Part shown: positions 8,697 through 17,812 of the stretch, in pieces
How the letters are laid out: each line of letters opens with the position of its first letter
Position numbering within the stretch: the first letter of the stretch is position 1
From: Lentzea flava
Lineage (GTDB): Bacteria > Actinomycetota > Actinomycetes > Mycobacteriales > Pseudonocardiaceae
NCBI RefSeq assembly: GCF_014648475.1
Contig: NZ_BMRE01000051.1
Location: 1 to 62,325, forward strand
Direction of reading: 5' to 3'
Length of the DNA stretch: 62,325 nucleotides
Notes under the pieces: generated by a model
Databases searched by the model: none
What the model was told of the DNA's origin: nothing
Seen by the model: only the letters and a program-made list of their open reading frames with translations
Translations under genes and position numbers: made by a program

Positions 8697-9683
8697 ATGA
8701 AGTTCCGTCGACTCGGCCGCAGCGGCCTGTCCATCAGTGAGATCTCGTACGGCAACTGGCTCACGCACGGCTCGCAGGTTGAGGAAGAGCAGGCGCACGC
8801 CTGCGTGAAGGCGGCGCTCGAGTCGGGCATCACGACCTTCGACACCGCCGATGTCTACGCCAACACGGCCGCGGAGTCGGTGCTCGGCCGGGCGCTCAAG
8901 GGTGAGCGGCGCGAGTCGCTGGAGATCCTGACGAAGGTCTACTGGCCGACCGGTCCCGGCGGCCCCAACGACCGCGGGCTCGGCCGCAAGCACATCATGG
9001 AGTCGGCCAACGCGTCGCTGAAGCGCCTGCAGACCGACTACGTCGACCTCTACCAGGCCCACCGGTTCGACTACAGCGTGCCGCTGGAAGAGACGATGCT
9101 GGCGTTCGCCGACCTCGTCCGCCAGGGCAAGGTGCTCTACGTCGGTGTCTCCGAGTGGACCGCCGAGCAGATCACCCGCGGAGCCGCGCTGGCTCGCGAG
9201 CTGCAGATCCCGTTCGTGTCGCACCAGCCGCAGTACTCGATGCTGTGGCGCGTCATCGAACCGCAGGTCATCCCGGCCTGTGAGCGCGAGGGCCTGAGCC
9301 AGATCGTCTTCTCCCCCGTCGCGCAGGGCATCCTGACCGGCAAGTACCTGCCGGGCGCCGAGGTGCCGGAGGGCTCGCGGCTCGCCGACGCGCGCGGTTC
9401 GCAGATGATCGCGCGCTGGATGCGTGACGACGTGCTGAACGCTGTGCAGCAGCTCAAGCCGATCGCCGAGGAAGCCGGCGTCACGATGGCGCAGCTCGCG
9501 GTCGCGTGGGTGCTGAAGAACCCGAACGTCGCGTCCGCGATCATCGGCGCGTCGCGTCCGGAGCAGGTCTACGAGAACGTCAAGGCCATCGACATCACGC
9601 TCGACGACGACGTGCTCAAGCAGATCGACACCGTCCTGGAGGGCGTCATCACCGACGACCCGCGGCTCACGGCCCAGGGCTGA
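8697..9683 (+). CDS. Aldo/keto reductase
   Basis: A 328-residue NADPH-dependent aldo/keto reductase of the potassium-channel beta-subunit-like group. The catalytic tetrad can be placed: Asp and Tyr in FDTADVYANTAAE, Lys in ILTKVYW, His in YQAHRFD. The C-terminal NADPH-binding block is IIGASRPEQVYENV. Physiological substrate unknown. The ATG at 8697 sits after a short AT-richer leader. It ends one base before the convergent small gene at 9685. Confidence 0.9.
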   Translation: MKFRRLGRSGLSISEISYGNWLTHGSQVEEEQAHACVKAALESGITTFDTADVYANTAAESVLGRALKGERRESLEILTKVYWPTGPGGPNDRGLGRKHIMESANASLKRLQTDYVDLYQAHRFDYSVPLEETMLAFADLVRQGKVLYVGVSEWTAEQITRGAALARELQIPFVSHQPQYSMLWRVIEPQVIPACEREGLSQIVFSPVAQGILTGKYLPGAEVPEGSRLADARGSQMIARWMRDDVLNAVQQLKPIAEEAGVTMAQLAVAWVLKNPNVASAIIGASRPEQVYENVKAIDITLDDDVLKQIDTVLEGVITDDPRLTAQG

Positions 9684-9684
9684 A

Positions 9685-9885
9685 CTACTGGACCGGGTGG
9701 AGGCTCATCGGGCCGTACACCTCGGATTCCGAGCGCAGCAGCGTGACCTGTTCGACCCCGGCGTCGAGCAGGTCACGCCACTCGGCGCTGAACCACTCCT
9801 CCGCCTCCGTCTGGTCGGCGAACGCCACGTCCGGGCCCGCGACGTCGCGGCCTTGTGCATCCTGGTAGCGCCAGCGGAACTCCAT
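9685..9885 (-). CDS. Small conserved-looking protein, 66 residues
   Basis: Starts MEFRWRYQDAQGRDV and is rich in aromatic and acidic residues, with no membrane segment or signal peptide. Codon usage is like its neighbours and it fills the space between the aldo/keto reductase and cobU exactly, so I take it as real. Function unknown. Confidence 0.7.
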   Translation of the reverse strand: MEFRWRYQDAQGRDVAGPDVAFADQTEAEEWFSAEWRDLLDAGVEQVTLLRSESEVYGPMSLHPVQ

Positions 9886-9901
9886 GGACGAAGGCTAACT
9901 C

Positions 9902-10441
9902 TTGTCATCTCGCACGCTCGTGCTCGGCGGAGCGCGTTCAGGCAAGTCAGCGCACGCGGAAGGCCTGCTCACCGACGCGGCCGTGACTTACGTCGCAACC
10001 GCCCGCAGATACCCCGGTGACCCGGACTGGGACGCGCGCATCGCCCTGCACGTCGCACGCCGTCCGTCCACCTGGCACACGGTCGAGGCCCCGGCACCGG
10101 CCGACCTGCCCGCGCTGCTCACCGCGACGCAGCACGACGACCCGCCGATCCTGGTCGACGACCTGTCCACGTGGCTGGTCGGCGTGCTGGACGACGCCGA
10201 CGCGTGGGAAGGCCACGGCGCGGACATGATCGAACACAACGTGGACGAGCTGGTGCGTTCGGTGGCCATGTGCCGGACGCGGCTCGTGCTGGTGACGGCG
10301 GAGGTCGGCCTCGGCGTTGTTCCGTCGACGCGCTCAGGCAGACTCTTCCGCGATCACCTCGGTGCGCTCAACGCGCGCATCGCCGAGGTGTGCGACGAAG
10401 TCATGCTGCTCGTCGCGGGCATCCCGTTGAGACTGCGTTAA
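9902..10441 (+). CDS. cobU: Adenosylcobinamide kinase / phosphate guanylyltransferase
   Basis: Activates cobinamide for the last steps of cobalamin assembly. The 179-residue protein has the P-loop GGARSGKSAHAE at its N-terminus and the family block VTAEVGLGVVPSTRSGRLFRD. It starts at TTG 9902, divergent from the small gene at 9885 with only 16 bases between them. The cobT ribosome site overlaps its stop codon, so cobU, cobT and cobS form one operon. Confidence 0.9.
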   Translation: MSSRTLVLGGARSGKSAHAEGLLTDAAVTYVATARRYPGDPDWDARIALHVARRPSTWHTVEAPAPADLPALLTATQHDDPPILVDDLSTWLVGVLDDADAWEGHGADMIEHNVDELVRSVAMCRTRLVLVTAEVGLGVVPSTRSGRLFRDHLGALNARIAEVCDEVMLLVAGIPLRLR

Positions 10442-10452
10442 GGAGCGACCTG

Positions 10453-11496
10453 GTGAGCACCGAGTTCCCGCCGGTTGAACCGCCGGACGAGACAGTTCTG
10501 CGCGAGGCCGAGGCCCGGCACGCGGTGCTGACCAAGCCGGTCGGCTCGCTCGGCAGGCTCGAGGAGCTGGGCAACTGGATCGCGGCGTGCCAGGGCGTCG
10601 TGCCGCCGAAGCCGTTCGTGCGGCCTCGCGTCGTCGTGTTCGCGGGCGACCACGGCGTCACGGCTCAGGGCGTGTCGGCGTACCCGAGCGAGGTGACCGG
10701 CCAGATGGTCGCGAACTTCCTCACGGGCGGTGCCGCGGTGAACGTGCTCGCTCAGGTCGCGGGTGCCACGGTGCGCGTGGTCGACATGGCCGTCGACGCC
10801 GACACCCCGGAGGCGGTCAGCACGCACAAGGTGCGGCGCTCGTCCGGGTCGATCGACCGGGAGGACGCGCTCACCCGCGAGGAGTGCGAGCGCGCGATCG
10901 CGGCCGGGCGCGCCATCGCCGACGAGGAGGTCGACTCGGGCGCCGACGTGCTCGTCGCCGGCGACATGGGCATCGGCAACACGACGCCGTCCGCCGTGCT
11001 GATCGCGTCGCTGACCGGGTCGGAGCCGGTCGCGGTCGTCGGCCGCGGCACGGGCATCGACGACCAGGCGTGGATGCGCAAGACGGCGGCGATCCGGGAC
11101 GCGCTGCGCCGGGCCCGCCTGGTGATCAGCGACCCGATCGCGTTGCTCGCCACGGCCGGTGGTGCCGACCTCGCCGCGATGGCCGGGTTCCTGGCGCAGG
11201 CCGCGGTGCGACGGACTCCGGTCGTGCTCGACGGCGTCGTCGTCGGCGCGGCGGCGGTGGTCGCCGAGGAGATGGCGCCGGGTGCGCGCGAGTGGTGGGT
11301 GGCCGGGCACCAGTCGGCCGAGCCCGCGCACGCGATCGCGCTCGGGCACCTCAACGTGAAGCCGCTGCTGGAGTTCGAGATGCGGCTCGGCGAGGGATCC
11401 GGTGCCGTGGCGGCGCTGCCGTTGCTGATCTCGGCGGTGAAGGTGCTCGCGGAGATGGCGACGTTCGAGAGCGCCGGCGTCACGAACAAGGAATGA
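10453..11496 (+). CDS. cobT: Nicotinate-nucleotide-dimethylbenzimidazole phosphoribosyltransferase
   Basis: Makes alpha-ribazole phosphate, the lower ligand precursor of cobalamin. The 347-residue protein starts at GTG 10453 behind AGGAGCG. Family blocks are KPVGSLGRLEELG, FAGDHGVTAQGVSAYP, the Gly-rich AGDMGIGNTTPSAVL and the C-terminal substrate Glu region. Its stop overlaps the cobS start (ATGA). Confidence 0.94.
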   Translation: MSTEFPPVEPPDETVLREAEARHAVLTKPVGSLGRLEELGNWIAACQGVVPPKPFVRPRVVVFAGDHGVTAQGVSAYPSEVTGQMVANFLTGGAAVNVLAQVAGATVRVVDMAVDADTPEAVSTHKVRRSSGSIDREDALTREECERAIAAGRAIADEEVDSGADVLVAGDMGIGNTTPSAVLIASLTGSEPVAVVGRGTGIDDQAWMRKTAAIRDALRRARLVISDPIALLATAGGADLAAMAGFLAQAAVRRTPVVLDGVVVGAAAVVAEEMAPGAREWWVAGHQSAEPAHAIALGHLNVKPLLEFEMRLGEGSGAVAALPLLISAVKVLAEMATFESAGVTNKE

Positions 11497-12194
11497 AGCT
11501 CGCGCTCTCCTGGCTGACGGTCCTGCCGCTGCGCGTCGACGACGTCGACCGCAAAGCGGCAGGACGGGCCATTGCGTGCACGCCGGTTGTCGGCGTTCTG
11601 CTCGGCGCGTTCGCCGTCGGCGTGCTCGAGCTGCTGGCGATATCCAATATATCGGCGCTCGTGGCGGGGTTTTTGGTCGTCGGCGTCGTCGCGCTCGCAA
11701 CGCGGGGCATGCACCTCGACGGGCTCGCCGACACCGCCGACGGACTCGGTTGCTACGGGCCGCCGGAACGCGCGCTGAAGGTCATGAAGGACGGCGGCGC
11801 CGGGCCGTTCGGCGTCGTCACGCTGATCGTGGTGCTGGGGGCGCAGGCCGCAGAGCTCCCCCACGCTCACTGGGGCGTCGTCGTGCTGGCGTTCGCGGCG
11901 AGCCGGGCCGCGTTCGGGATCTGTTGCATGCGTGGCGTGCCCGCCGCACGACCTGAGGGGCTCGGTGCGCTTGTCGCGGGCACACAACATCCGATGCTGG
12001 TCGTCGGCACGTGGGTGGTGCTCGCCGCAGCGGCCGTTCCGCTCGGGTGGCGCGCGGTCGTCGCCGTCGTCGTCGCGGGCGCGCTCGTGTGGTTGCTGGT
12101 GAAGCACACCGGAAAGCGTTTCGGCGGCATCACCGGTGATGTGCTCGGTGCTGCCGCCGAAATCGCGCTTCTGGCCGTCCTGGTGATCGCTTAG
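11493..12194 (+). CDS. cobS: Adenosylcobinamide-GDP ribazoletransferase
   Basis: Membrane enzyme joining GDP-cobinamide and alpha-ribazole. The 233 residues are mostly hydrophobic with about six membrane segments and carry the catalytic block RGMHLDGLADTADGLG near residue 70. Translation is coupled to cobT by a 4-base overlap. A dispersed AT-rich repeat copy (11638-11655) lies inside the frame and is translated as AISNIS in a membrane segment. The gene is convergent with ilvE, 10 bases away. Confidence 0.92.
   Translation: MKLALSWLTVLPLRVDDVDRKAAGRAIACTPVVGVLLGAFAVGVLELLAISNISALVAGFLVVGVVALATRGMHLDGLADTADGLGCYGPPERALKVMKDGGAGPFGVVTLIVVLGAQAAELPHAHWGVVVLAFAASRAAFGICCMRGVPAARPEGLGALVAGTQHPMLVVGTWVVLAAAAVPLGWRAVVAVVVAGALVWLLVKHTGKRFGGITGDVLGAAAEIALLAVLVIA
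11638..11655. repeat. Dispersed AT-rich repeat, copy 6 (inside cobS)
   Basis: GCGATATCCAATATATCG on the plus strand; its complement reads like the left arm of array unit 2 (CCGATATATTGGATAT). Confidence 0.65.
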
Positions 12195-12204
12195 CCCCGA
12201 TGAT

Positions 12205-13296
12205 CTAGTCCAGGAGCTTGGTCATCCAGCCGTGGGTGTCGGCGACGTGGCCGTGCTGGAGGCCGGTCAGGCGCTCGCGCAGCTTCATCGTCACCTCGCC
12301 GGAGCCACCGTCGCCGATGGTGAACTCGCCGCCCGCGTGCTTGACGTGGCCGACCGGCGTGATGACCGCGGCGGTGCCGCAGGCGAACACCTCGGTGAGC
12401 TCACCGGAGGCGTTGGCCTTCTCCCACTCGTCCGTCGAGATGCGACGCTCCTCAACGGACAGTCCGAGGTCGGAGGCGAGCTGCAGCAACGAACTGCGGG
12501 TGATGCCCGGCAGCAGCGTGCCGGTCAGCTCCGGGGTGACGACCTTGTCGCCGAAGACGAAGAACAGGTTCATGCCGCCCATCTCCTCGACCCAGCGGCG
12601 TTCCACCGCGTCGAGCCAGACGACCTGGTCGCAGCCCTTCTCGGCGGCCTGCGCCTGCGCCACGAGGGACGCGGCGTAGTTGCCGGCGAACTTGGCGGCG
12701 CCGGTACCACCGGGAGCGGCGCGGACGTACTCGGTCGAGAGCCACACGCTCACCGGGCGGATTCCACCCGAGAAGTAAGAGCCCGCGGGGGAAGCGATCA
12801 ACACGTAGAGGTACTCGGACGCGGGTCGCACGCCGAGGCCGGCTTCCGTGGAGAACATGAACGGCCGCAGGTAGAGCGACTCCTCCTCGGCCGTCGGCAC
12901 CCAGCGGCTGTCGACCGCGAGGATCTGCCGGACGGACTCCAGGAAGAGCTCGTCGGGAAGTTCGGGCATCGCCATGCGGCGGGCCGAGGCGCGGAAGCGC
13001 TCGGCGTTGGCCTCAGGGCGGAAGGACGCGATCGAACCGTCGGGCTGGCGGTAGGCCTTGAGCCCTTCGAAGATCGCTTGGCCGTAGTGCAGCACCATTG
13101 CCGCGGGGTCGAGTGAGAGGGAGCTGTAGGGGCCGACTTCAGCGTCGTGCCAGCCCTTCTCGCGGTTCCAGCGGATCGTCACCATGTGGTCGGTGAAGTG
13201 CTGCCCGAAGCCCGGCTTGGCAAGTACCTCCGCTACGCGCTCCGGGGTCGCCGGGTGCGGGTGGGGAGTCCGGGTGAAAGGCAACTCGCTCGTCAT
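12205..13296 (-). CDS. ilvE: Branched-chain amino acid aminotransferase
   Basis: PLP-dependent fold type IV transaminase interconverting Val, Leu, Ile and their 2-oxo acids. The 363-residue protein includes FEGLKAYRQPDGSI, the PLP lysine in GTGAAKFAGNYAAS near residue 212, and TEVFACGTAAVITPVG. ATG 13296 (MTSELPFTRT) was chosen; the upstream ATG at 13344 adds a basic stretch not seen in the family. It may supply branched 2-oxo acids that become PKS starters, but it lies in the core region and is the Rv2210c counterpart. Confidence 0.94.
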   Translation of the reverse strand: MTSELPFTRTPHPHPATPERVAEVLAKPGFGQHFTDHMVTIRWNREKGWHDAEVGPYSSLSLDPAAMVLHYGQAIFEGLKAYRQPDGSIASFRPEANAERFRASARRMAMPELPDELFLESVRQILAVDSRWVPTAEEESLYLRPFMFSTEAGLGVRPASEYLYVLIASPAGSYFSGGIRPVSVWLSTEYVRAAPGGTGAAKFAGNYAASLVAQAQAAEKGCDQVVWLDAVERRWVEEMGGMNLFFVFGDKVVTPELTGTLLPGITRSSLLQLASDLGLSVEERRISTDEWEKANASGELTEVFACGTAAVITPVGHVKHAGGEFTIGDGGSGEVTMKLRERLTGLQHGHVADTHGWMTKLLD

Positions 13297-13388
13297 GTGA
13301 GCACGGTAACCCGCTGGTCGGGATACGGAAAATCGTCTTCTCAAAACTCGGACGTCCTACTAACTCGGCCTGGCTAAAGTGCCCGGCC

Positions 13389-13667
13389 ATGAGCGAACAG
13401 GAACGATCTTCGAAGGGTGCGGACGTCCGCACCGTCTTACAGGCTGCGCTGCTCGTTCTGGGCACCGGGTTGACGCTCCTGGACGGCTGGGTGCTCAGCG
13501 GTGTCGGCGGCGTGCTCGTGGCGGCGTTCGCCGCTGCCGTCTTCCTCGGCGCCTACTGGACCCGCGCGAAGGAAAGCCCCGCCACCAACGGTCGCGTCAT
13601 CGGGCTTGCGGTGTGTGTTGGCGTGACGCTGCTCGTTTTCCTCTCAGTGTCGCTATCAGCCCGATGA
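13389..13667 (+). CDS. Small membrane protein, 92 residues
   Basis: Three hydrophobic segments near residues 17-33, 35-52 and 68-88 suggest an integral membrane protein; function unknown. It is divergent from ilvE. Its last 71 bases overlap the end of the convergent permease gene, an unusually long tail-to-tail overlap. Confidence 0.65.
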   Translation: MSEQERSSKGADVRTVLQAALLVLGTGLTLLDGWVLSGVGGVLVAAFAAAVFLGAYWTRAKESPATNGRVIGLAVCVGVTLLVFLSVSLSAR

Positions 13668-14829
13668 GTCCGGTGCCCGCGCCCAGCCCCGCGAGGGAGA
13701 CGAGCAGCGCGGGCACCGGCGTGCTCATCGCGAGCAGCACCGAGAGACCCAGTCCGAGACACGCCGTGCGCATCGGCCACGTGCGGTCGTTCTGCAGCAG
13801 CACGCGCGCCGACGCGTTCGTGAAGGCGTAGTAGAAGAGCGTCGCGCACGCGGCCACGCCCAGTGCGAGCGACATCGGCAGGAGCGTGGCGAGCGCGGAA
13901 CCGGCGACCACCACGAGCATGAGCACGCCCGGCTTGAGGCGGGTCGGCAGGTCGCCGTCCTCGACCAGTCCGGTGAGCGTGCGGTGCGCGGACAGGAGAA
14001 CGAAGTGCAGCGCTGCCACACCCGCCACCGCCGCGGCGATCTGCACGAGCGGCACCAACGCGGAGGCGTCCGCCGCGACGAGCGCGTCTCGCAACGGCGC
14101 GGGTGACAACGCGAGGCGCGCGCTGCCGAGCTGACGGAGCACACCGGCGCCCACCGCCAGGTAGACCACGAGCGACAGTCCGATGAGGACGGGAATCGCG
14201 ATCCTCAGCACGGACGCCGAATGCGGCCGCTCGCCGCGATGGGGCGCGGTGATGCGTTCGAAACCCGCGAACGCCATGAACATCAGGCCCGCGACGCCGA
14301 CGAGTTCGTTGGCCGTGCCCGTCTCCCCCGCCGACGGCACCGGTGCGATCGAGAAGCTCGACGCGACCACGAGTGCGAGCACACCGAGCACCACCAACGA
14401 CACCAGCACGCTGACGCCGGCGGTGAAGCGGAAGCCGGCGGCGCCGAGCAGCGCCGTGGCCACGAGGAGGGCGAGCGCGCCGATCAACGGCCGGTCCGGC
14501 ACCACGTACGCGCCGAACATCAGCGCCACCGCCGCCGCCATCGCGCACCGGCCGAGCAGGTGGGCGCTCGCCGTCATCCGTGCGGGCCACACACCGAGCT
14601 GGGCGCGCACGTATCCGTAACCGCCGCCGACGTCCGGGTAGGCCCGTGACTGGTCAGCGGTCGAGAAAGCCGAGCACAGGGCGGCGAACGCGGAGATGGC
14701 CAGCGCCGGGAGCGTCCACCAGCCCGCAAGGCCTGCGGCTGGGGCGAATCCGGCGAAGACCCCCGCACCGAGCACCGCGGGAAGACCGAGCGCGACCGTG
14801 ACAACGATCTCGCGAGGCGTGTGGGTCAC
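13597..14829 (-). CDS. APC-superfamily amino acid permease
   Basis: A 410-residue transporter with about twelve membrane helices. The N-terminal signature GLPAVLGAGVFAGFAPAAGLAG and the block VGVAGLMFMAFAGFERI fit the amino acid-polyamine-organocation superfamily. GTG 14829 was chosen because the longer reading to 14913 starts with a non-hydrophobic stretch crossing the pepA promoter region. The substrate cannot be told. Confidence 0.8.
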   Translation of the reverse strand: MTHTPREIVVTVALGLPAVLGAGVFAGFAPAAGLAGWWTLPALAISAFAALCSAFSTADQSRAYPDVGGGYGYVRAQLGVWPARMTASAHLLGRCAMAAAVALMFGAYVVPDRPLIGALALLVATALLGAAGFRFTAGVSVLVSLVVLGVLALVVASSFSIAPVPSAGETGTANELVGVAGLMFMAFAGFERITAPHRGERPHSASVLRIAIPVLIGLSLVVYLAVGAGVLRQLGSARLALSPAPLRDALVAADASALVPLVQIAAAVAGVAALHFVLLSAHRTLTGLVEDGDLPTRLKPGVLMLVVVAGSALATLLPMSLALGVAACATLFYYAFTNASARVLLQNDRTWPMRTACLGLGLSVLLAMSTPVPALLVSLAGLGAGTGLIGLIATLRGKRAASRQHTPQAR

Positions 14830-15032
14830 CGGTACACATTCGCAGATGCGGCATCCGGCCGTAACCACCCGGTCGACTGATGCGCGGAATGGGCGAATCG
14901 CCACCCAGAGCAACTGTCAACGTCACTGATTGCCTCCGAACGTGGCGGGGCACGACGGTGGTGGACCAATGGACCTTTAGCATTGGTCACGATTCCGACC
15001 ACCCCTACCACCGCACAACCCTGGAGCAGCAC

Positions 15033-16505
15033 GTGACAGCCCCGAAGCTGGCCCTCACCGAAGGTGACCTGAGCACCACCGCCGCGGACGCAGTCGTCGT
15101 GGGCACCCTGCAGGGTGCGGACGGTCTGGAGCTGGCCCCCGGTGCCGAAGCTGTCAGCGCCGCGTTCGACGGCGCGCTGCTCGACGTGCTCGGCACCCTG
15201 CGCGCCTCCGGCAAGGCCGACGAGCTCGTGAAGGTGCCGACGTTCGGCAAGCTCGCCGCCCCGCTCGTGCTGGCCGTCGGCCTCGGCAAGACGACGGGCG
15301 AGGAGCAGGTGCGCCGCGCGTCCGGTGTCGCCGCCCGCGCGCTGGCCGGCAAGAAGCGCGCGATCAACACGCTGGCGTCGCTGCACCTCGCCGCGGCCGC
15401 CGAGGGCACGCTGCTCGGTGCCTACACGTTCACCGAGTACAAGTCGGAGAAGGGTGAGGCCCCGGTCGCGAAGGTCGACCTGGTCGCCGCGGGCTCCAAG
15501 GAGAACAAGGCCGCGCTGAAGGCCGCCGTCGCGATCGCCGAGGCCGTCGCCATCGCGCGCGACTTCGTGAACACGCCGCCGAACGACCTCTACCCGGCCT
15601 CGTTCGCCGACCGCGCCGCCAAGCTGGCCACCGCCGCCGGTCTCGACGTCGAGGTGCTCGACGAGAAGGCGCTGAAGAAGCAGGGCTTCGGCGGCATCCT
15701 GGGCGTCGGCGGCGGTTCGTCGCGCCAGCCGAGGCTCGTGCGCATCTCGTACAAGGGCGCCAAGGCCACCAAGAAGGTCGCGCTGGTCGGCAAGGGCATC
15801 ACGTTCGACACCGGCGGCATCTCGATCAAGCCGGCCGCGAACATGGACGAGATGACCTCGGACATGTCCGGTGCCGCCGCGATCGTCGCCACCATGGTGC
15901 TCGCCGCGAAGCTCAAGTACCCGCTGGAGATCATCGCGTCGATCCCGATGGCGGAGAACATGCCGTCCGGTGACGCGTACCGCCCCGGCGACGTGCTGAC
16001 CATGTACGGCGGCAAGACCGTCGAGGTGCTCAACACCGACGCCGAGGGCCGCCTGATCCTGTCCGACGCCATCGTGCGCGCGTGCGAGGACGGCCCGGAC
16101 TACCTGATCGAGACCGCGACCCTGACCGGCGCGCAGGTCGTGGCGCTGGGCAAGCGCACCTCGGGTGTCATGGGCTCCGACGAGTTCCGCGACCGCGTGG
16201 CGGCCATCGGCACCGCGGTCGGCGAGTCGGCGTGGCCGATGCCGCTGCCAGAGGAGCTCCGCGCGGACCTCGACTCGCGCCTGGCGGACCTCGCCAACGT
16301 CACCGGGCACCGGTGGGGCGGCATGCTCGCGGCCGGTCTGTTCCTGCGCGAGTTCGTGGCCGAGGGCGTGCAGTGGGCGCACATCGACATCGCGGGCCCG
16401 GCGTACCACACGGGTGGCCCGTACGGGTACACCTCGAAGGGCGGCACCGGTGTTCCGGTGCGGACCATCGCGGCCGTGCTCGCGGACATCGCCGCCAACG
16501 GCTGA
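15033..16505 (+). CDS. pepA: Leucyl aminopeptidase (PepA/PepB, M17 family)
   Basis: Two-metal cytosolic aminopeptidase. The GTG at 15033 has GGAGCAG upstream and gives 490 residues; the ATG at 14880 would add 51 residues unlike the family. Metal and substrate sites include GKGITFDTGGISIKP, DMSGAAA and the M17 signature NTDAEGRLIL near residue 335. The counterpart in mycobacteria is Rv2213. It is followed by a clear terminator. Confidence 0.94.
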   Translation: MTAPKLALTEGDLSTTAADAVVVGTLQGADGLELAPGAEAVSAAFDGALLDVLGTLRASGKADELVKVPTFGKLAAPLVLAVGLGKTTGEEQVRRASGVAARALAGKKRAINTLASLHLAAAAEGTLLGAYTFTEYKSEKGEAPVAKVDLVAAGSKENKAALKAAVAIAEAVAIARDFVNTPPNDLYPASFADRAAKLATAAGLDVEVLDEKALKKQGFGGILGVGGGSSRQPRLVRISYKGAKATKKVALVGKGITFDTGGISIKPAANMDEMTSDMSGAAAIVATMVLAAKLKYPLEIIASIPMAENMPSGDAYRPGDVLTMYGGKTVEVLNTDAEGRLILSDAIVRACEDGPDYLIETATLTGAQVVALGKRTSGVMGSDEFRDRVAAIGTAVGESAWPMPLPEELRADLDSRLADLANVTGHRWGGMLAAGLFLREFVAEGVQWAHIDIAGPAYHTGGPYGYTSKGGTGVPVRTIAAVLADIAANG

Positions 16506-16521
16506 GTTCGTTCGTTCCGCA

Positions 16522-16563
16522 CGGGCGGAGTTCCCTCACCGGGGACTCCGCCCGTTTTGTTTT
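16522..16563 (+). terminator. Rho-independent terminator of pepA
   Basis: A 14-bp stem with one G-T pair (CGGGCGGAGTTCCC against GGGGACTCCGCCCG, loop TCACC) is followed by TTTTGTTTT at 16555-16563, rare in this GC-rich DNA. The rest of 16564-16830 has no gene: it holds an imperfect inverted repeat (16665-16704) and a dispersed AT-rich repeat (16735). Confidence 0.85.
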
Positions 16564-16734
16564 GCGCGACGGACGCATTTCCTCGAACGAAATCCGTGCG
16601 GTGTCCATGTAGGACTCGCCGCCGTGGGCACCGGGGCCGGTCGGCGTCGTCGCCAACCGCCTTTGCAATGGCTCGTTTGCGGTCGAAGTCCAACGAACCG
16701 TTGCTAAGCAGCAGGTGGAGCGGGGTGGCGGGGA

Positions 16735-16746
16735 CTGATATATCGG
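16735..16746. repeat. Dispersed AT-rich repeat, copy 7
   Basis: CTGATATATCGG, continuing TTGGG, upstream of the OsmC gene; 17 bases are identical to the copy at 6269 on the other strand. Confidence 0.65.
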
Positions 16747-16844
16747 TTGGGCGGGGGCCGGAGGGCTCGAACGGTGGGCGGCTGGATGGAGACGTGCGCC
16801 TCACGGGGCTAGGTCGGTGCGGGCCGCGAGAGGAGGATTTCCAC

Positions 16845-17309
16845 ATGGGGACGCATCGGTACGAGGTCGACGTTGTTTGGACGGGAAACACCGGGAGCGG
16901 GACTTCCGGGTACAAGAACTACGAGCGGGCGCACGAGGTTCGCGTCGAGGGGAAAGAGACGATTCTCGGGTCGTCGGATCCGTCGTTTCGCGGTGACCGC
17001 GGCCGGTACAACCCCGAGGAGCTGCTCGTCGCGTCGCTGTCGCAGTGCCACATGCTCTGGTACCTGCACCTGGCGTCGACCAACGGAGTGATCGTCACCG
17101 ACTACCGCGACCACGCCACCGGCACGATGGCCGAGCACCCGGACGGGTCGGGGCGGTTCACCGAGGTGACGCTCAACCCCGTGGTGACGATCGCGGATCC
17201 GGAGAAGCGGGAGACCGCGCAGGCGTTGCACGAGAAGGCGCACTCGTTGTGCTTCATCGCGGCGAGCGTGAATTTTCCCGTGCGGCACGAGCCGACGGTG
17301 AAGGTCTAA
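16845..17309 (+). CDS. OsmC family peroxiredoxin-like protein
   Basis: A 154-residue member of the OsmC/Ohr family, thiol peroxidases for organic hydroperoxides. The two redox cysteines are in SLSQCHMLWYLH and HSLCFIAASVNFPV. The ATG at 16845 follows a perfect AGGAGG at 16831. It overlaps the end of the convergent small gene by 4 bases. Confidence 0.9.
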   Translation: MGTHRYEVDVVWTGNTGSGTSGYKNYERAHEVRVEGKETILGSSDPSFRGDRGRYNPEELLVASLSQCHMLWYLHLASTNGVIVTDYRDHATGTMAEHPDGSGRFTEVTLNPVVTIADPEKRETAQALHEKAHSLCFIAASVNFPVRHEPTVKV

Positions 17310-17632
17310 AGCTCGCCTGCGGCCTTTTTGCGCGCGGTGTAGTCGCGCATGCGCTTCGGGTAGCCGACGATGCCGGCGTCGTAGATCGGCATGCCGAGTT
17401 TGCGGGCGAAGGCGCGGGCGGCGTCCGGGGACGAGACGCGGCGGCGGGTCCACTCGCCGTCGTGAGCGACGAGAACCACAGTGGTTTCGGTCACCGTGGT
17501 CTTCGGCTCCACATAGGCCTCGACGCCGTGGCGGCTCGCGGCCCACTGTTCGAGGTGGCTCGTGTCCTGGTTGGAGGCGGTCCGCAGCACGCCTGGGCGC
17601 GGCTTCCTGCGAAAACGATCGAACAGCCCCAT
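17306..17632 (-). CDS. Small hydrophilic protein, 108 residues
   Basis: Starts MGLFDRFRRKPRPG behind an AGGAGG site 7 bases upstream. The middle resembles a small alpha/beta domain (TVTETTVVLVAHDGEW) and the end is basic (RMRDYTARKKAAGEL). No signal peptide or membrane helix. I do not recognise a named family; it sits between the OsmC gene and lpdA. Confidence 0.75.
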   Translation of the reverse strand: MGLFDRFRRKPRPGVLRTASNQDTSHLEQWAASRHGVEAYVEPKTTVTETTVVLVAHDGEWTRRRVSSPDAARAFARKLGMPIYDAGIVGYPKRMRDYTARKKAAGEL

Positions 17633-17812
17633 CGAGCACCTCCTGCGATTCCCTGCACCAATGGTGCCAGGTGAGGGTGTGATGAGTAGGTGAATGATCA
17701 GAACAGGGCGTGGTGTCCCATGCCGGATCACCACGCTCCGGCAACTAGTGACAAGATGGCCGCGTACCTCGCGCGCACCCGCGCGTAGTAAGTAATCCCG
17801 AGGAGATCCGAA

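Noticed and set aside
9886..9901. Cobalamin riboswitch before cobU
   Set aside because: Only 16 bases separate cobU from the divergent gene; no room for the aptamer.
6265..16751. Attachment-site pair from the shared 17 bases at 6269 and 16735
   Set aside because: The two copies are in opposite orientation, belong to the dispersed repeat family, and enclose core genes without an integrase.
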